Of a DNA stretch of 64,000 nt, positions 52,493-60,164 are shown piece by piece. The stretch is from CANMXU01 sp052030545. Lineage in GTDB: Bacteria > Pseudomonadota > Gammaproteobacteria > Enterobacterales > Alteromonadaceae. A program made the translations under genes and the position numbers. The notes below the pieces were generated by a model. That model was not told the origin of the DNA, searched no databases, and saw only the letters and a list, made by a program, of their open reading frames with translations. The stretch covers positions 62,001 through 126,000 of the forward strand of contig NZ_JBPDIH010000001.1 in the NCBI RefSeq assembly GCF_052030545.1, read 5' to 3'. Numbering within the stretch: the stretch's first letter is position 1; every line of letters starts with the position of its first letter.

Positions 52493-53599
52493 TTATTTTG
52501 AGTTTAACGACTCTTTAGCGATAACCGGATTGGCGTACATGGTTAAAAACCATTTTTGTTGTAGCTCATTTAAGTCGTGCATGCGTTTGGCTAGATCTTT
52601 AAATACCGGCAAGTCGACTGCTTGGTTGGTTAATTTAGCATGTGCGTTTATATTGCTAGGATAAAGCTTATAGTTAGCGATAATTTGTTGATCTATGGCA
52701 CTAGCGATTTCTTTTGAGCTTTCATAGTCACCTTTAATTGGTGCGCTAAACTCTAAATGAACCTTGCCTTTGTAACCCATCATGCCTTGGCGAATACTAC
52801 GTAAGTCTTCTTCATCGCCTTTTTCGTAATTACCGGTTGCTTCTCTTGTTGCTAATTCGATAGCTTTGTCAGTATCACAAGGGTCAAACTCATACGAAAT
52901 TGACACAGGAATGATATTAATTTCATCTAAATATTCGGCAATCGACCGTTGCTTAGGCTTGTTTAACAACAGCATAGAAATTAGTGCTGGGTTGGTTAAA
53001 TCTAAGCCGTCTTTTGCACGACCTTCTCTTTGCGCAATCCAAATATTATGGTTGTTCTCTGTAATGGTATGGTGAATGTAAGCAGATAAATCTTTTGACG
53101 CTTTGAGCATAGCGCGTTTGGTTTCTTCGCTGCGTTTTACAATAAAGCTGCGATTAATACGCATTAAATCAGCAACCCATTTTTTCGATAACAAGTTATC
53201 ACCAACTGCGGCTTCAACGGTTTCTCTACCACTTTGATGTAGCGCCAGGTTTACCAATGCAACATCTAACACGATATCTCTGTGGTTTGAAATAAACAGT
53301 GCGGGTTTGTTTTGCGCAACATTTTCGATGCCATGAAAGCTAAAACCATTGGTGCTGTCGTTAACAAGTCGGCTCAGGTATTTAGACACTTCTAATTGAA
53401 TTTTTTCAATATTAACAAGGTGTTTTTGTTGATAACGTAAGTATTGCTTAATTAAAAAGCAGCTTAGCTTAGGAAAGACTTTAGATAATTTAGGAAGAAC
53501 AAAGCTTGCTAATGAAAACTGTAATTCTTTTTCATTAATTAACTCTTCAATGACTTGGGAAACTTCGTCATTTCGAAAAGGGCGAATATCATCAAACAT
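52493..53599 (-). CDS. 1-acyl-glycerol-3-phosphate acyltransferase-family protein
   Basis: 368 residues with the PlsC HX4D motif in LFISNHRDIVLDVALV and the substrate loop WIAQREGRAKDG (usual xPEGTRS replaced by REGRAKDG). These variations place it in the less studied group of large PlsC-like proteins in marine gammaproteobacteria. There is no obvious transmembrane anchor; the first 60 residues are helical. It may acylate a lysophospholipid or another acceptor. An FNR-type box lies in the region shared with hpf. Confidence 0.82.
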   Translation of the reverse strand: MFDDIRPFRNDEVSQVIEELINEKELQFSLASFVLPKLSKVFPKLSCFLIKQYLRYQQKHLVNIEKIQLEVSKYLSRLVNDSTNGFSFHGIENVAQNKPALFISNHRDIVLDVALVNLALHQSGRETVEAAVGDNLLSKKWVADLMRINRSFIVKRSEETKRAMLKASKDLSAYIHHTITENNHNIWIAQREGRAKDGLDLTNPALISMLLLNKPKQRSIAEYLDEINIIPVSISYEFDPCDTDKAIELATREATGNYEKGDEEDLRSIRQGMMGYKGKVHLEFSAPIKGDYESSKEIASAIDQQIIANYKLYPSNINAHAKLTNQAVDLPVFKDLAKRMHDLNELQQKWFLTMYANPVIAKESLNSK

Positions 53600-53733
53600 G
53601 ATTTATCTCTGAAGGCGTTTTTTATAGTAACGCTAATGTTAAAATTAATTGGGTGAATAATCGTCTTGTTAGAGACTATTTTAACCAATTTTAAATAAGG
53701 TAAAGTTATTAATTGTTGTTAGTGCAGTGCTCT

Positions 53734-53747
53734 TTGATTTATATCAA
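53734..53747. promoter_or_regulatory. Perfect FNR/Anr-type box between the acyltransferase and hpf genes
   Basis: TTGATTTATATCAA matches TTGAT-N4-ATCAA at all ten positions, extended by T and A on the sides. It is 154 bp before the hpf ATG. A CATAAC hexamer at 53771-53776 is placed suitably for a class II promoter with start near 53782. The other flank faces the acyltransferase gene start (53599). Confidence 0.6.
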
Positions 53748-53900
53748 ATGAATGTGACAACAGTGCTTCTCATAACTTGTTAAATTATATAGGGTTGTTT
53801 TTAACAAGGATATTTTTTTTAAAAACAATTAAAAAATACCTTGTGTTTTTTACCGTTTGCCCCAAGTCTTATTATTGAGGTAACAAAAAAAGGAATCCTT

Positions 53901-54254
53901 ATGAAAATAAATCTTTCAGGTCACCACGTCGACGTTACTAACTCAATCAAAGAGCATATCGAAGAGAAGTTTATAAAAGTTTCTAATCATTTTCCAACAC
54001 TTATATCTGCTGATGTCATCATTTCATTAGAGCATGGCGATCATCAAGTTGAAATTACCACGAATTATGAAGGTAGTCGCATTTCAACTACTGCAACAGA
54101 TGCAGTTATGTATCCTGCGATTGCTAGTTGTATTAAAAAGCTAGACGCTGCACTAAAACATAGAAAAGGACAATTAAAAGCTAATTTGCATAGCAAACCA
54201 ATGCCGTCTGCTGAAGAAATTGCCCACGAAAAAGTTCAAGAAATGCGCTTGTAG
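53901..54254 (+). CDS. hpf: Ribosome hibernation promoting factor (HPF/YfiA family)
   Basis: 117 residues from ATG 53901 (AAAGGAATCCTT ribosome site). The family sequence starts there: MKINLSGHHVDVTNSIKEHI, and continues LEHGDHQVEITTNYEGSRISTTATD and LDAALKHRKGQ. Short form, without the C-terminal dimerisation domain of long HPF. It binds the 30S subunit and promotes 100S dimers in stationary phase. Not in the usual rpoN cluster. A perfect FNR box upstream suggests induction on oxygen loss. Confidence 0.93.
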   Translation: MKINLSGHHVDVTNSIKEHIEEKFIKVSNHFPTLISADVIISLEHGDHQVEITTNYEGSRISTTATDAVMYPAIASCIKKLDAALKHRKGQLKANLHSKPMPSAEEIAHEKVQEMRL

Positions 54255-54278
54255 TTTTTGCAACTTTCTTTCCCGTTA

Positions 54279-54303
54279 AGGAGCCAATCGGCTCCTTTTT
54301 TAT
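54279..54303 (+). terminator. Terminator after hpf
   Basis: AAGGAGCC / GGCTCCTT stem with AATC loop and T-run. Confidence 0.88.
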
Positions 54304-54431
54304 TTTTAGCGCTTTATTCTTTTATGTGCTTAATAAGCTACCAAATTGAGGGAAGCAGAGGGCTAGTCGCGTTTTGCTTGCCATCAAGGTAGAATAGCTG
54401 CACTGTAATTAAATCAATTTAAATAACAATT

Positions 54432-54845
54432 GTGATAAAACTCTCTAACAATGTTGAATTAAACGAAAGCGAACTTGAAATTAGTGCTATTAGAGCGCAG
54501 GGGGCAGGTGGGCAAAATGTCAATAAAGTCTCTTCTGCCGTGCACTTACGTTTCAATATTCATGACAGTTCACTGCCAGAATTCTATAAAGAGCGACTGT
54601 TAGCTTTAAAAGACTCAAGAATGACTAAAGAGGGCGTGATTATAATTAAAGCCCAGCAGTATCGTACTCAAGAGAAAAATCGAGATGATGCCATAGATCG
54701 GCTGATTAACTTAATAAAAGCGGCCACTGTCGTGCAAAAAGTACGGCGTATTACCAAACCGAGTAAAGCGGCTAAGCGCAAAAGGTTAGACAGTAAAAAT
54801 AAGCGCTCGCAAGTGAAAACATTAAGAAGCAAAATAAGCTATTAA
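54432..54845 (+). CDS. arfB: Alternative ribosome-rescue factor ArfB (YaeJ)
   Basis: 137 residues starting with GTG. The GGQ catalytic motif lies in ISAIRAQGAGGQNVNKVSSA. A basic C-terminal tail (SKAAKRKRLDSKNKRSQVKT) is expected to enter the empty mRNA channel. It hydrolyses peptidyl-tRNA on stalled ribosomes without a stop codon. Close to hpf, giving two ribosome-stress genes together. A GC-rich hairpin (CGTGGCT / AGCCACG, 54863-54882) follows. Confidence 0.93.
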   Translation: MIKLSNNVELNESELEISAIRAQGAGGQNVNKVSSAVHLRFNIHDSSLPEFYKERLLALKDSRMTKEGVIIIKAQQYRTQEKNRDDAIDRLINLIKAATVVQKVRRITKPSKAAKRKRLDSKNKRSQVKTLRSKISY

Positions 54846-54887
54846 GCGAATTGACTTAATAACGTGGCTTAATCTAGCCACGAAAGT

Positions 54888-55208
54888 AACTAGAGCGTGT
54901 TGACCTTTGTAGTATAGATTTTGTTCGAATTAAACGTGATTTAATCAAGGCATAGCGATTGAAGTATAGTTATTCTATACAAATGAGCTATAACACAGAG
55001 TAAATCACGTTTAATCGAATCTTAATGACAGCGTTTATTGCGCATTTATACTACGTTACCCCACATGGATGTGGGGTAAGGTGACTTTGCAGGAGCATAA
55101 AGTCTTTATCGCCTATTTATGTGGAACAACCACACTGCATAGGCGCTGCCTTGTATAAATACGCAATATACTGCTGCAAAAATATACGTCAAAGATCAAC
55201 ATGCTCTA
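54888..55208. repeat. Inverted-repeat element, type A copy 2, with nested 50-bp insertion
   Basis: Nearly identical to the copy at 25111 over the shared parts, including the terminal inverted repeats (AACTAGAGCGTGTTGACC at left, GATCAACATGCTCTA at right). It is longer by 50 bp, inserted at 55059-55108. No ORF. Non-coding, MITE-like. Confidence 0.9.
55056..55108. repeat. Nested double-hairpin insertion inside the type A element
   Basis: Relative to copy 1, 50 bases are inserted with TTA on both sides (55056-55058 and 55106-55108), as a 3-bp target duplication would leave. The insert has an 11-bp palindrome pair TTACCCCACAT / ATGTGGGGTAA with GG between (55056-55079) and a second hairpin GACTTT / AAAGTC (55083-55104). 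Confidence 0.75.
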
Positions 55209-55233
55209 ACTAAAATCAAACTATTAAAAATAG

Positions 55234-55275
55234 AAAAAAGACAAAGGTAATTAATCATTTACCCTCGTCTTTTTT
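55234..55275 (-). terminator. Terminator of the cyclophilin gene
   Basis: AAAAAAGAC / GTCTTTTTT outer arms with GGTAA / TTACC inner arms; acts on leftward transcription. Confidence 0.7.
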
Positions 55276-55313
55276 ATAATTTTGCTATTTTACAATGGTT
55301 AAATAGGCTTTTT

Positions 55314-56252
55314 TTAGCGTTTAAAAAGTCTTCTCATACGCATAGCTGCTAAAGCAAATAACCCTAAAAAGCCAAATGAGCCACCAGATGAGTCAGATGT
55401 ATCTGGTGCTTGTGAACGTTCTGGATCTAACGGGTAGGCATCATTAATGTCGAGTACGCCATCACCATCGTCGTCATCATCTTTGTTGTTACCAATACCA
55501 TCGCCGTCGGTGTCTAACCACTCACTTGCATCTTCTGGAAATGCGTCTTGATCATTTACTACGCCATCGTGGTCAGTATCAATCGAAAGTGTAGGTGTTA
55601 AATCGTCAGCTGTATTGACAGACGCATCAACGATGGTCACTTGATAAATAGTGACGTATTGATCAGACAGTGGATCAGGTAAATTAGCACAGCCCAACTC
55701 TTCTGCTTGATGCATAGGAATATCAGTAATACTGTTGTTATATACGCAAGTGCCTAAATTAGCGATTTTATCAACTACGACCATGCCGTCGCCAATCACC
55801 TCGCCAAAAGCGGTAAATCCGCCGTTTTGTAAATCGAGGTTTGCGCTGTTATCACCTAAGTTAAAAAAGAACTGACTGGTGGCACTGTTTGGGTCACCAC
55901 CTAGTTTTGCCATAGCTATAGTTGCGCGGACATTAGAATAAATGGGTTCGTTAATAACCGCAGGATCTGTTTCAATGGGCTGTAAAAAAGATTCCTCATC
56001 AACATCATAACCACCACCTTGAATAATGAATTCATTGACACTGCGATGAATTACCGTATTGCTATAACTTGCTTTATTTACATAGCTGATAAAGTTTTCA
56101 ACTGTTTTTGGGGTGGTTTGATCATAAAGGTTTACTTGAAAATCACCTTGAGATGTTTGAAATTCAACGATGGTCGCTGAAGATGTTGCCGATAAAAATA
56201 AACTACTGATAAGTGCTGACGTCGCTAAAGGACGAAAAATACGCTTGCTCAT
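55314..56252 (-). CDS. Exported cyclophilin-type peptidyl-prolyl isomerase with Ca-binding repeats and GlyGly-CTERM anchor
   Basis: 312 residues from ATG 56252 (GAGGCAAT upstream; longer frame rejected). Signal peptide (SALISSLFLSATSSA). Cyclophilin domain, residues 23-190 (TTPKTVENFISYVNKASYSN, VIHRSVNEFIIQGGGYD, SQFFFNLGDNSANLD and GGFTAFGEVIGDG). Then thrombospondin type 3-like repeats (DTDHDGVVNDQDAFPED, DTDGDGIGNNKDDDDDG). The C terminus is SSGGSFGFLGLFALAAMRMRR, a GlyGly-CTERM signal processed by rhombosortase. The isomerase is likely delivered to the cell surface or secreted by type II secretion. Confidence 0.9.
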   Translation of the reverse strand: MSKRIFRPLATSALISSLFLSATSSATIVEFQTSQGDFQVNLYDQTTPKTVENFISYVNKASYSNTVIHRSVNEFIIQGGGYDVDEESFLQPIETDPAVINEPIYSNVRATIAMAKLGGDPNSATSQFFFNLGDNSANLDLQNGGFTAFGEVIGDGMVVVDKIANLGTCVYNNSITDIPMHQAEELGCANLPDPLSDQYVTIYQVTIVDASVNTADDLTPTLSIDTDHDGVVNDQDAFPEDASEWLDTDGDGIGNNKDDDDDGDGVLDINDAYPLDPERSQAPDTSDSSGGSFGFLGLFALAAMRMRRLFKR

Positions 56253-56510
56253 ATTGCCTCGTTGTATGTCAGTAAAACTGCTCATGTTGTTGTGTTTTGT
56301 AATTATCTAAATGGTAAGTTGTTTTAATAGGTAACAACAAGCGCAAAGTTTGACTTAATTGTAACTGCGGCGTTTACAGAATTAATTTTGATGTTTAGAT
56401 CTAAGACTTCAACAGCCCCTAACAATAATCGCTAGCTTTAGTGCGCGGCAACTGAGAAAATAAACTATCGATACTTTTCCCATATATTAGCGACTTTAAC
56501 CTAGACACTT

Positions 56511-57026
56511 ATGAAAAACTCTTATGTAGCCATCGGCTTAACTAATCCTAAAAGCCCAACGAATGTCGGCGCAGTTATGCGCGCAGCTGGCTGTTATCAA
56601 GCTGATGAGGTATTTTACACCGGTCAACGTTATGCGCGCGCAGCTAAATATAATACGGATACGAAAAATGTCGCTGATAAAATACCCTTACAAGCCAAAG
56701 AGGCATTGTTAGATGATATTGACCAAGACATTAAAGTTGTTTGTGTTGATTTAGTTGAAGGGGCGATTGCTTTGCCTGAGTTTGAACACCCGGAAAAGGC
56801 GCTATATATTTTTGGCCCAGAAGACGGGACCATTAGCCAAACGGTAGTTGACCAAGCACATGCGGTAGTTTATGTGCCCACGGTAGGTTGCATGAATTTA
56901 GCTGCATCGGTAAATGTTTTACTTTATGACCGACTAGCCAAATCGACACATCATCAAGATGGCGATCAGCTCATTAAAAAAAGTCGAGATACCAATAATA
57001 AAGTCAAAGTGAAACAGAAAAGCTAA
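56511..57026 (+). CDS. TrmH/SpoU-family RNA methyltransferase
   Basis: 171 residues with SPOUT knot motifs: LTNPKSPTNVGAVMRAAGCY (motif 1), LYIFGPEDGTIS (motif 2) and VYVPTVGCMNLAASVNVLLYD (motif 3). The usual ASLNVS segment reads AASVNV. It uses SAM to methylate a tRNA or rRNA ribose; the exact site is not deducible. Single gene. A Lys-rich C-terminal end may help bind RNA. Confidence 0.87.
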   Translation: MKNSYVAIGLTNPKSPTNVGAVMRAAGCYQADEVFYTGQRYARAAKYNTDTKNVADKIPLQAKEALLDDIDQDIKVVCVDLVEGAIALPEFEHPEKALYIFGPEDGTISQTVVDQAHAVVYVPTVGCMNLAASVNVLLYDRLAKSTHHQDGDQLIKKSRDTNNKVKVKQKS

Positions 57027-57316
57027 GCCCGCAATAATTTGGCGTTTAATTATCTTACAAATCCCCATATTTTACTGGCTTTAAGCCCAATTACGTAAAT
57101 GCATCGCAGAATAGGCAAAATAACTTGACTCGTGAATGATTTACTATAAACTTCGTCATAGCTTGAAAGTACGGCCTATATTTATGTATACCATTTCGAT
57201 GTTTTTGTTAGTAACTCGTCCTGTTTTATAAGTAATAGCAACACTTCCAACACAACTGCTTATCTTAATGTTTAAGTTAAGCGCAAATTACTCAATAAAT
57301 GAAATAGGATATTATT

Positions 57317-57526
57317 ATGTCTAATACAACTACTGGTACAGTAAAATGGTTTAACGAATCTAAAGGTTTTGGTTTCATCGAACAAGAATCTGGTCCAGAC
57401 GTATTCGCACATTTCTCTGCAATTTCTGGCGACGGTTTCAAAACTTTAGCTGAAGGTCAAAAAGTACAGTTTACTGTAACTCAAGGCCAAAAAGGTCCTC
57501 AAGCAGAAAACATCGTAGCTCTTTAA
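57317..57526 (+). CDS. Cold-shock protein, CspA family
   Basis: 69 residues with both RNP motifs: TGTVKWFNESKGFGFIEQE and DVFAHFSAI. It then has KTLAEGQKVQFTVTQGQKGPQAENIVAL. It binds single-stranded RNA/DNA and prevents mRNA structure. Codon use is biased to highly expressed types. The 290-nt upstream gap (57027-57316) is long enough for a structured csp leader, but I see no clear cold-box consensus. Confidence 0.95.
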   Translation: MSNTTTGTVKWFNESKGFGFIEQESGPDVFAHFSAISGDGFKTLAEGQKVQFTVTQGQKGPQAENIVAL

Positions 57527-57581
57527 TTTAAAGACGCTTAAAACGACATGTTTTAATTTATTAGCTTAGGCTGATAAATGG

Positions 57582-57611
57582 AAGGGTAAGACTAAGGTCT
57601 TGCCCTTTTTA
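57582..57611 (+). terminator. Terminator after the cold-shock gene
   Basis: AAGGGTAAGAC / GTCTTGCCCTT stem with one G-T pair, TAAG loop, T-run. Confidence 0.85.
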
Positions 57612-57637
57612 GTTTCTAACCCTTTATTCTTTCTGCC

Positions 57638-57665
57638 AACTTCTAGCTTTCAACTTCTAGCTTTC
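57638..57665. repeat. Short heptamer array
   Basis: AACTTCTAGCTTTC is repeated twice in tandem (57638-57651 and 57652-57665). Read on the other strand it is GAAAGCT+AGAAGTT, the same type of 7-mers as in the array at 8241. The remaining gap to 57843 shows nothing else. Confidence 0.7.
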
Positions 57666-57843
57666 GATAGCATTGTCAAATAAACCAAATAATGGCTTTA
57701 TTGACCGATTTATTAATATCTATTTATGTTTGAAATTCCTATATACTTCTAACCTATTGTTTTTATGTAGATAAATAGTTGGCATTGCTTTTGATATAGA
57801 TATAGCAAGTATTTGAAATGAATTAGCAATAAGGGAATTTATA

Positions 57844-58626
57844 ATGAAATTATTTTTAAGCACAATTTTGTTAGCAACAGCTTGTAATGCCTCCGCTCAC
57901 AGTGATTGTGATGTTGAACTAGAAGGCGGCGTAAGAGTTGAACAACACATGGTTGAATTTTCAAAAGATAAACGCGTTATTTATCGCATTGAGAATGACC
58001 AAACACTTTTTATTAACAACGAAATCGTTACTTTAAATAATGACCAACAAGCTTTGGTTAGCCAGTATTCCACTGACGTTAAAGCGATTGTGCCACAAGT
58101 TAAAGGTATTGCCGTCTCAGCAATCGATTTAGCGATTGATGGCGTAAATATGGCGTTTAATGAGCTCTTAGGTGAGGGTAACGATGTTAGCTCTGAACTT
58201 ACCGAACAACTATCGTCTATCCGTAATGATATTGAACATAAGTTTTCAACTGAACAAGGCTTTTACATTGACGAAGACGGCTTTGCTGGTGATGAAGTGT
58301 TTGGCGAAGAATTTGAACACAAAATTGAAAATGCTGTTGAACAAGCCGTTGAAAAATCGTTAGGTAGTTTAATGATTGCTTTAGGCAAAGAGATGCTATT
58401 CTCCGGCGGTGATGCAGACGCTTTTGAAGCGCGTATGGAAGCGTTTGGTGAGAAAATAGAAACAGACATGGAATTAAGAGGCGAGCAAATAGAACAACAG
58501 GGTGAAGCTTTATGCCAGGCAATTCGCCAGTTAGATCAATTAGAAGAGCAACTAAAAGCAGAATTTGAAGCGCTGGAAAAGGTTAATACCATTTCTGTCA
58601 GTGGCCACGATCGCCATAATATTTAA
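57844..58626 (+). CDS. YggN/DUF2884-family periplasmic protein
   Basis: 260 residues with a signal peptide (LSTILLATACNASAHS). The DUF2884 domain begins DCDVELEGGVRVEQHMVEFS, and a long acidic helical region follows (ENAVEQAVEKSLGSLMIALGKEM; then Glu-rich coiled coil EQLKAEFEALEKV). Known in Enterobacteria and Vibrio as YggN; function unknown. Single gene with terminator. Confidence 0.88.
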   Translation: MKLFLSTILLATACNASAHSDCDVELEGGVRVEQHMVEFSKDKRVIYRIENDQTLFINNEIVTLNNDQQALVSQYSTDVKAIVPQVKGIAVSAIDLAIDGVNMAFNELLGEGNDVSSELTEQLSSIRNDIEHKFSTEQGFYIDEDGFAGDEVFGEEFEHKIENAVEQAVEKSLGSLMIALGKEMLFSGGDADAFEARMEAFGEKIETDMELRGEQIEQQGEALCQAIRQLDQLEEQLKAEFEALEKVNTISVSGHDRHNI

Positions 58627-58642
58627 TTCATTAGCTGTTAAG

Positions 58643-58682
58643 GAAAGAGCGCAATACCTACTAGGTGTCGCGCTCTTTTTTA
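58643..58682 (+). terminator. Terminator after the yggN-like gene
   Basis: AAAGAGCGC / GCGCTCTTT stem, internal loop CCTA/TAGG, T-run. Confidence 0.82.
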
Positions 58683-58820
58683 TTCTAGAGAAGCATTGTG
58701 TGTTAAGTCGCAAAAGTAGCAGCAAAAAATTTACAATGAATGTTTCCTAAGATAATGAAACTATGTGATATTAATGTAAATCAGTTTAAATAATCAGCTA
58801 GTTAACAATATCGAGGTTTC

Positions 58821-59138
58821 ATGAAATTTATTACACTACTGTCAACATTACTATTGGTAGGAGCAAGCCAAGCTACATCATTTTCCTATGACGATATTGC
58901 TAAACGAAATAGTGGTGCAGCGTTAACCGATGAGAAATTTATTGAGGCGAAAATGCATGGCGAGTGTTTAGTTGGTTTAAAGAAGCTTAACTTTAAAAAG
59001 AACAAACAGTTTGATCCTATTGCTGAATGGACCAATTTCCGCACTGTATCTCTGCTAGAGCAATTTCCGCCTTGTCAGGTTTTAGTGATGATGGAAGTCG
59101 CGCAAAAGGAATTGAAGAAACAACTGGTTTCTGAATAA
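58821..59138 (+). CDS. Hypothetical exported protein, 105 aa
   Basis: Signal peptide MKFITLLSTLLLVGASQATS followed by about 85 residues with KFIEAKMHGECLVGLKKLNFKK, a FDPIAEWTNFRTVSLLEQFPPCQVLVMMEVAQ segment of mixed helix pattern and two Cys (mature protein, possibly a disulfide). No family recognised. Weak start context. It follows the YggN-like gene by 195 nt, after that gene's terminator. Confidence 0.65.
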   Translation: MKFITLLSTLLLVGASQATSFSYDDIAKRNSGAALTDEKFIEAKMHGECLVGLKKLNFKKNKQFDPIAEWTNFRTVSLLEQFPPCQVLVMMEVAQKELKKQLVSE

Positions 59139-59210
59139 CAAATTAGTGCTAAGAAGAATGCGTAAATTGCTTAGCAGTTATGTTTTTGCACAATAAAAAT
59201 TAAAAGTGAT

Positions 59211-59275
59211 TAGGGGGGGGATCTTTCGAGGTTAAATTTTGTTCAAAGTAAACACGAAAGAACAACAGCCCTTAG
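59211..59275. repeat. Minimal type B inverted-repeat element with G8 tract
   Basis: TAGGGGGGGGATCTTTCGAGG at the left faces AACACGAAAGAACAACAGCCCTTA at the right with only about 20 bases between, so it is an internally deleted copy of the element at 17106. The run of eight G starts at 59213. Between the 105-aa gene and tapT. Confidence 0.6.
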
Positions 59276-59363
59276 TGTATTAATTAGCATTCCCTTTTGC
59301 TAATCGAGACAAAGCGCGGTACATTAGCGGCCCTGACATTACCTCATCTTATATTTGCCTATT

Positions 59364-60131
59364 ATGCATGCCGTTGAACGCCTTTATCGCTATCGAAAAA
59401 GTTTAAGTACGACTGAATTTAAAGCGCGTGGTCAGCGGGTCGTTCGCTGTGAAAAATGTCGAGTTAGTATTAATTACTGTATTTGTGACATGGCGCCGCA
59501 GGTTGAAAGTGGTGTGAGCTTTTTGTTGTTGATGTACGACACTGAAGTGCTAAAACCGAGCAATACAGGGCGTTTAATTGCGGATATTGTGCCAGATACG
59601 CATGCCTATTTATGGTCGAGAACGGAACCCAATCCAGACTTGTTAGCACTATTACAAGATGAAACTTATCAGCCCTATGTTGTTTTTCCTAAGCAATATG
59701 CAAATGAACAGCAACAAGTTATTGAAAAGCACATTCCTAAATCGGCAGATAAAAAGCCGTTATTTATTATGCTTGATGGCAGTTGGCGCGAAGCAAAAAA
59801 AATGTTTCGTAAAAGCCCTTATTTGGCAGGTTTTCCAATCGTATCGTTTGATGTTGAGGCGATGGCTGAAAGTGGTATTTATTCACGTTACCATCTGCGT
59901 AAAGCGGCGAATAACAATCAATTAGCAACAGCAGAAGTCGCGGCACGTGTACTTGCGATGGCAGGGGAGTTAACTAATGCCGATTTGCTTGACCATTGGT
60001 TTGACGTATTTAGCTTTCAATATCAAAAAAGTGTCTGTCGTGAAAACCACGGTGATCAACAAGCGATAGCCAACTATCTTGCTTTTACTGAGCAGCACAA
60101 AATAAGCATAAAAAAAGCACATTGTGATTAA
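59364..60131 (+). CDS. tapT: DTW-domain tRNA aminocarboxypropyltransferase (TapT-like)
   Basis: 255 residues from ATG 59364 (a TTG at 59355 lies in the same frame). N-terminal CX2C...CXC zinc site (VRCEKCRVSINYCICD) and the DTW-like motif IMLDGSWREAKKMFRKSPYL, then SRYHLRKAANNNQLATAEVA. In E. coli TapT (YfiP) makes acp3U at position 47 of tRNA; the family is SPOUT-related. Assignment to tapT rather than another DTW subgroup is by overall pattern. Confidence 0.8.
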   Translation: MHAVERLYRYRKSLSTTEFKARGQRVVRCEKCRVSINYCICDMAPQVESGVSFLLLMYDTEVLKPSNTGRLIADIVPDTHAYLWSRTEPNPDLLALLQDETYQPYVVFPKQYANEQQQVIEKHIPKSADKKPLFIMLDGSWREAKKMFRKSPYLAGFPIVSFDVEAMAESGIYSRYHLRKAANNNQLATAEVAARVLAMAGELTNADLLDHWFDVFSFQYQKSVCRENHGDQQAIANYLAFTEQHKISIKKAHCD

Positions 60132-60140
60132 TGTGCTTTT
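60112..60140. terminator. Bidirectional terminator between tapT and nirN
   Basis: AAAAGCACATT / AATGTGCTTTT stem straddling the tapT stop codon; A-run before and T-run after serve both convergent genes. Confidence 0.8.
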
Positions 60141-60164
60141 AACATAGTTCTTTGCTGCGCAATG

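Noticed and set aside
57125..57150. TTGACT...TATAAA promoter of the cold-shock gene
   Set aside because: Spacer is only 14 bp, too short for a confident sigma-70 promoter call.
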